A stretch of 6,910 nt of DNA from Halomonas sp. (GTDB lineage Bacteria > Pseudomonadota > Gammaproteobacteria > Pseudomonadales > Halomonadaceae). The stretch is from NCBI GenBank assembly GCA_007116835.1, contig SKHS01000014.1, positions 1 through 6,910 of the forward strand. Reading direction: 5' to 3'. Of the stretch, positions 5,470 to 6,910 are shown piece after piece. Position 1 is the stretch's first letter. Each line of letters begins with the position of its first letter. The position numbers were made by a program, and so were the translations under genes. Under the pieces are notes generated by a model. That model was not told where the DNA came from. It did not search any database and was given only the letters and a program-made list of their open reading frames with translations.

Positions 5470-6162
5470 TTATGCAGCTTTCAGCCATTGGGTCATCACA
5501 CGGTCAAGCAGCGGTGCTAACTGATGAAAGCGGCTAGTATCGTTTAGGATCTGCTCATTGGTTTGTAGAAAACGTCCTACTACGGCCGTTTTGGGTTGTG
5601 GTCGCTTGTCTGCATTGAGCAGCGGTGAGACGCTGGAAGCCGTGACTTCAAAATGGCACAGCAAGCCGATGACACGCCCCGCATCCCATGAAAACCCTTG
5701 TAGCGGTGCCGCCGCACTGCTACCCAGCGGCAGTGCGCTTTCGGGTAAGCTGAACACGTAGCGGTGCCACATAAATGCCTCGAAGTGTTCGGGGAGATCA
5801 AAAATGCTTTCTGGCGCTAGCGTAACTGGGTGCCAGCCAGTCTCAGGATAAGTGCCAGGAGCAATCACAGCGTCTAGTGCATCAGCAATCCACAGCGACC
5901 CTAACCCAATCCCTAACAGTGGCTTCTGACCATCTAAATAGCGATTAATCAGCTTATGTTCGGCTTTCAGCCAGCTGGGCGGCTCATTGATCAGCTGCTC
6001 TGGGCCATCCAAGATAATAAGTGCATCGCTCTCACCTGGGCGAGGGGGTAGTTCGCCCGCGTAAAGATGGAAAACGGTGTAACTATGGCCCATGCTTTCA
6101 AGCCAGTCAGTAAGACGGGCGGGGCCAAAGTCAGGGCCGTGCTGTAGCAGATGAATATGCAT
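5470..6162 (-). CDS. Class I glutamine-amidotransferase-like protein lacking the catalytic Cys
   Basis: The 230-residue protein has the flavodoxin-like class I glutaminase fold seen in GMP-synthase-like stand-alone amidotransferases (COG0518 type). Landmarks follow the family order: ALIILDGPEQLINEPPSWL near 47-65, KPLLGIGLGSLWIADALDA (80-98), PETGWHPV (106-113), FMWHRYVFSLP (130-140) and GLLCHFEVT (166-174). In working members the second motif is GICLGxQ, with Cys as nucleophile. Here that residue is Gly86 (codon GGG, two base changes from a Cys codon), although the His170 and Glu172 of the triad remain. It is therefore unlikely to hydrolyse glutamine by the usual route, and the substrate is unknown. 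The ATG has a good ribosome binding site (GAGGAG on the minus strand, 6174-6169) 6 nt upstream. The gene converges with mnmH, is divergent from the DUF416 gene, and has no clear terminator of its own. Confidence 0.85.
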   Translation of the reverse strand: MHIHLLQHGPDFGPARLTDWLESMGHSYTVFHLYAGELPPRPGESDALIILDGPEQLINEPPSWLKAEHKLINRYLDGQKPLLGIGLGSLWIADALDAVIAPGTYPETGWHPVTLAPESIFDLPEHFEAFMWHRYVFSLPESALPLGSSAAAPLQGFSWDAGRVIGLLCHFEVTASSVSPLLNADKRPQPKTAVVGRFLQTNEQILNDTSRFHQLAPLLDRVMTQWLKAA

Positions 6163-6225
6163 GGTAATCTCCTCGCCGGCCGACGTTGTTAAGCGCTGCG
6201 GGGGTCGCCCGCCGCGTTTGTGTGA

Positions 6226-6238
6226 CGATAACGTATCG
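6226..6238. promoter_or_regulatory. Small inverted repeat between divergent genes
   Basis: CGATA (6226-6230) and TATCG (6234-6238) flank ACG in the 113-bp gap between the divergent amidotransferase-like and DUF416 genes. The position suits an operator or promoter element, but the arms are short and I could not define convincing -35/-10 boxes for either gene. Confidence 0.2.
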
Positions 6239-6264
6239 CGTCCATTTCACCAATATTGTGACCC

Positions 6265-6270
6265 AGGAAA
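6265..6270 (+). promoter_or_regulatory. Ribosome binding site fixing the DUF416 start
   Basis: AGGAAA lies with its AGGA 7 nt upstream of the ATG at 6276. It supports that start over the in-frame TTG at 6186, whose 30-residue extension has no family counterpart. Confidence 0.7.
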
Positions 6271-6275
6271 TCAGC

Positions 6276-6878
6276 ATGGTGGCTAAACCCCTAGGATTTT
6301 ATCAACGGCTGCAGCTTCTGCCGTTGCCCGCCCAGCAAGCCTTTATGGCCGCTCTTTGCGAGCGTCTGCTGCCTAACTATGCGCTGTATCAGCAAACCAC
6401 GGGGCAGGGGGATGGCCATACCTTGCGCGCAGTGCTGAATCTTGTATGGGAGCGCCTTAGCGTACCGAATGCCAGTATCGACTTTGCTCGGCAAGCGGAA
6501 AAGCTGGCTGAGTGTGAGCCTCCTGAAGACGATGAGAGCTTTGGTGCGCGCCGAGCACTAGACGCCGTTGTCTCGGTATCCGCGTTACTAGATACGCTGC
6601 AGGGAGAGTCGCCGGAAGCGGTGCTAGATGTTAGCCGCACTTCGCGAGCAGGTGTGCGTGCTTTTATCGAGCTAACCGAAGGCGAAGAGGATGCAGAGGC
6701 GCTTGCGCTAATGATTCGTGACCATCCATTGATGGCTGATGAGAACGACTTCCAGGATGCCGTACTGGAAGCCGTGAGCGAACCGATCAATAAAGCTTCG
6801 CTGAAAGAGATTCGCCAACTAGGGCGTAATAATGGCATCAGTAATCTCGGACTCACCTTGGATGAGAGCGAGGAGTAA
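6276..6878 (+). CDS. DUF416 / YjaG family protein
   Basis: This is a 200-residue cytoplasmic protein with no signal peptide or membrane segment, matching the YjaG (DUF416) family along its whole length (E. coli YjaG about 196 residues). Recognisable blocks are FMAALCERLLPNYALYQQ (23-40) followed by TGQGDG (42-47), LNLVWERLSV (54-63), the ALDAVVSVSALL stretch (94-105), VSRTSRAGV (119-127) and the C-terminal NNGISNLGL (185-193). It is strongly acidic and probably mostly alpha-helical, with a Glu/Asp-rich middle (EPPEDDESF, EGEEDAEAL) and an acidic tail (DESEE). The biochemical function of the family is unknown and I do not assign one. It begins at the ATG supported by AGGAAA; the frame is open 30 codons further from a TTG, but that part resembles nothing in the family. 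It is divergent from the amidotransferase-like gene and may share its control region. Only 32 bp follow in the window, too little to judge a terminator. Confidence 0.9.
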   Translation: MVAKPLGFYQRLQLLPLPAQQAFMAALCERLLPNYALYQQTTGQGDGHTLRAVLNLVWERLSVPNASIDFARQAEKLAECEPPEDDESFGARRALDAVVSVSALLDTLQGESPEAVLDVSRTSRAGVRAFIELTEGEEDAEALALMIRDHPLMADENDFQDAVLEAVSEPINKASLKEIRQLGRNNGISNLGLTLDESEE

Positions 6879-6910
6879 CTGGCTCAGCTGGTTAAAACCG
6901 CAGGCCCGCC

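Noticed and set aside
6221..6262. CRP-like site (two TGTGA motifs)
   Set aside because: Both are in the same orientation and there is no TCACA partner at the required spacing.
6186..6275. TTG start giving a 30-residue extension of the DUF416 protein
   Set aside because: YjaG proteins begin near the internal Met, and AGGAAA is well placed before the ATG at 6276.
6389..6856. 155-codon minus-strand open frame, Ser/Ala rich
   Set aside because: It is antisense to the acidic DUF416 gene. The Ser-rich composition is what Glu/Asp/Ala/Leu codons give on the opposite strand, and it matches no known domain.

Overview
The window looks like a chromosomal housekeeping segment of a gammaproteobacterium, most plausibly a member of the Halomonadaceae (Halomonas or a close relative). 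This rests on gene content and protein character: HisC opening MSQYWSPAVRELTPYVPGEQ, a DUF416/YjaG protein, RadA, and a SelD-MnmH pair close to the enterobacterial proteins. The genus is an inference, because no 16S or other marker is present. No mobile element, CRISPR array, tRNA or rRNA gene was recognised.

Layout, left to right. Positions 1-76 hold no gene I can support and lead into a strong hairpin terminator (77-115) that has an A-tract on the left and a T-tract on the right, so it can work in both directions. hisC (histidinol-phosphate aminotransferase) lies on the minus strand and ends at that hairpin. Divergent from it is a small outer-membrane lipoprotein carrying only the N-terminal NlpE domain, closed by its own terminator. 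An extended -10 element then precedes radA (DNA repair and recombination ATPase). selD (selenophosphate synthetase) and mnmH/selU (tRNA 2-selenouridine synthase) follow 45 bp later, overlapping each other by an ATGA. A terminator-like hairpin spans the mnmH stop codon. Convergent with mnmH is a class I glutamine-amidotransferase-like protein whose nucleophilic cysteine is replaced by glycine. Divergent from that one is a YjaG/DUF416 protein of unknown function, which ends just before the window does.

The clearest functional unit is selD-mnmH. SelD makes selenophosphate from selenide and ATP, and MnmH uses it to convert the 2-thiouridine (via a geranylated intermediate) to 2-selenouridine at the wobble position of certain tRNAs. 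SelD itself carries cysteine, not selenocysteine, and no selA, selB or selC is in the window, so this locus supports the tRNA-modification use of selenium. RadA may share a transcript with the pair.

I did not find a convincing undescribed multi-gene system. The points most worth checking are the amidotransferase-like protein without its catalytic cysteine, an altered Walker A motif in MnmH (second glycine replaced by alanine), the single-domain NlpE, and several inverted repeats inside selD and mnmH, including two mutually exclusive hairpins.
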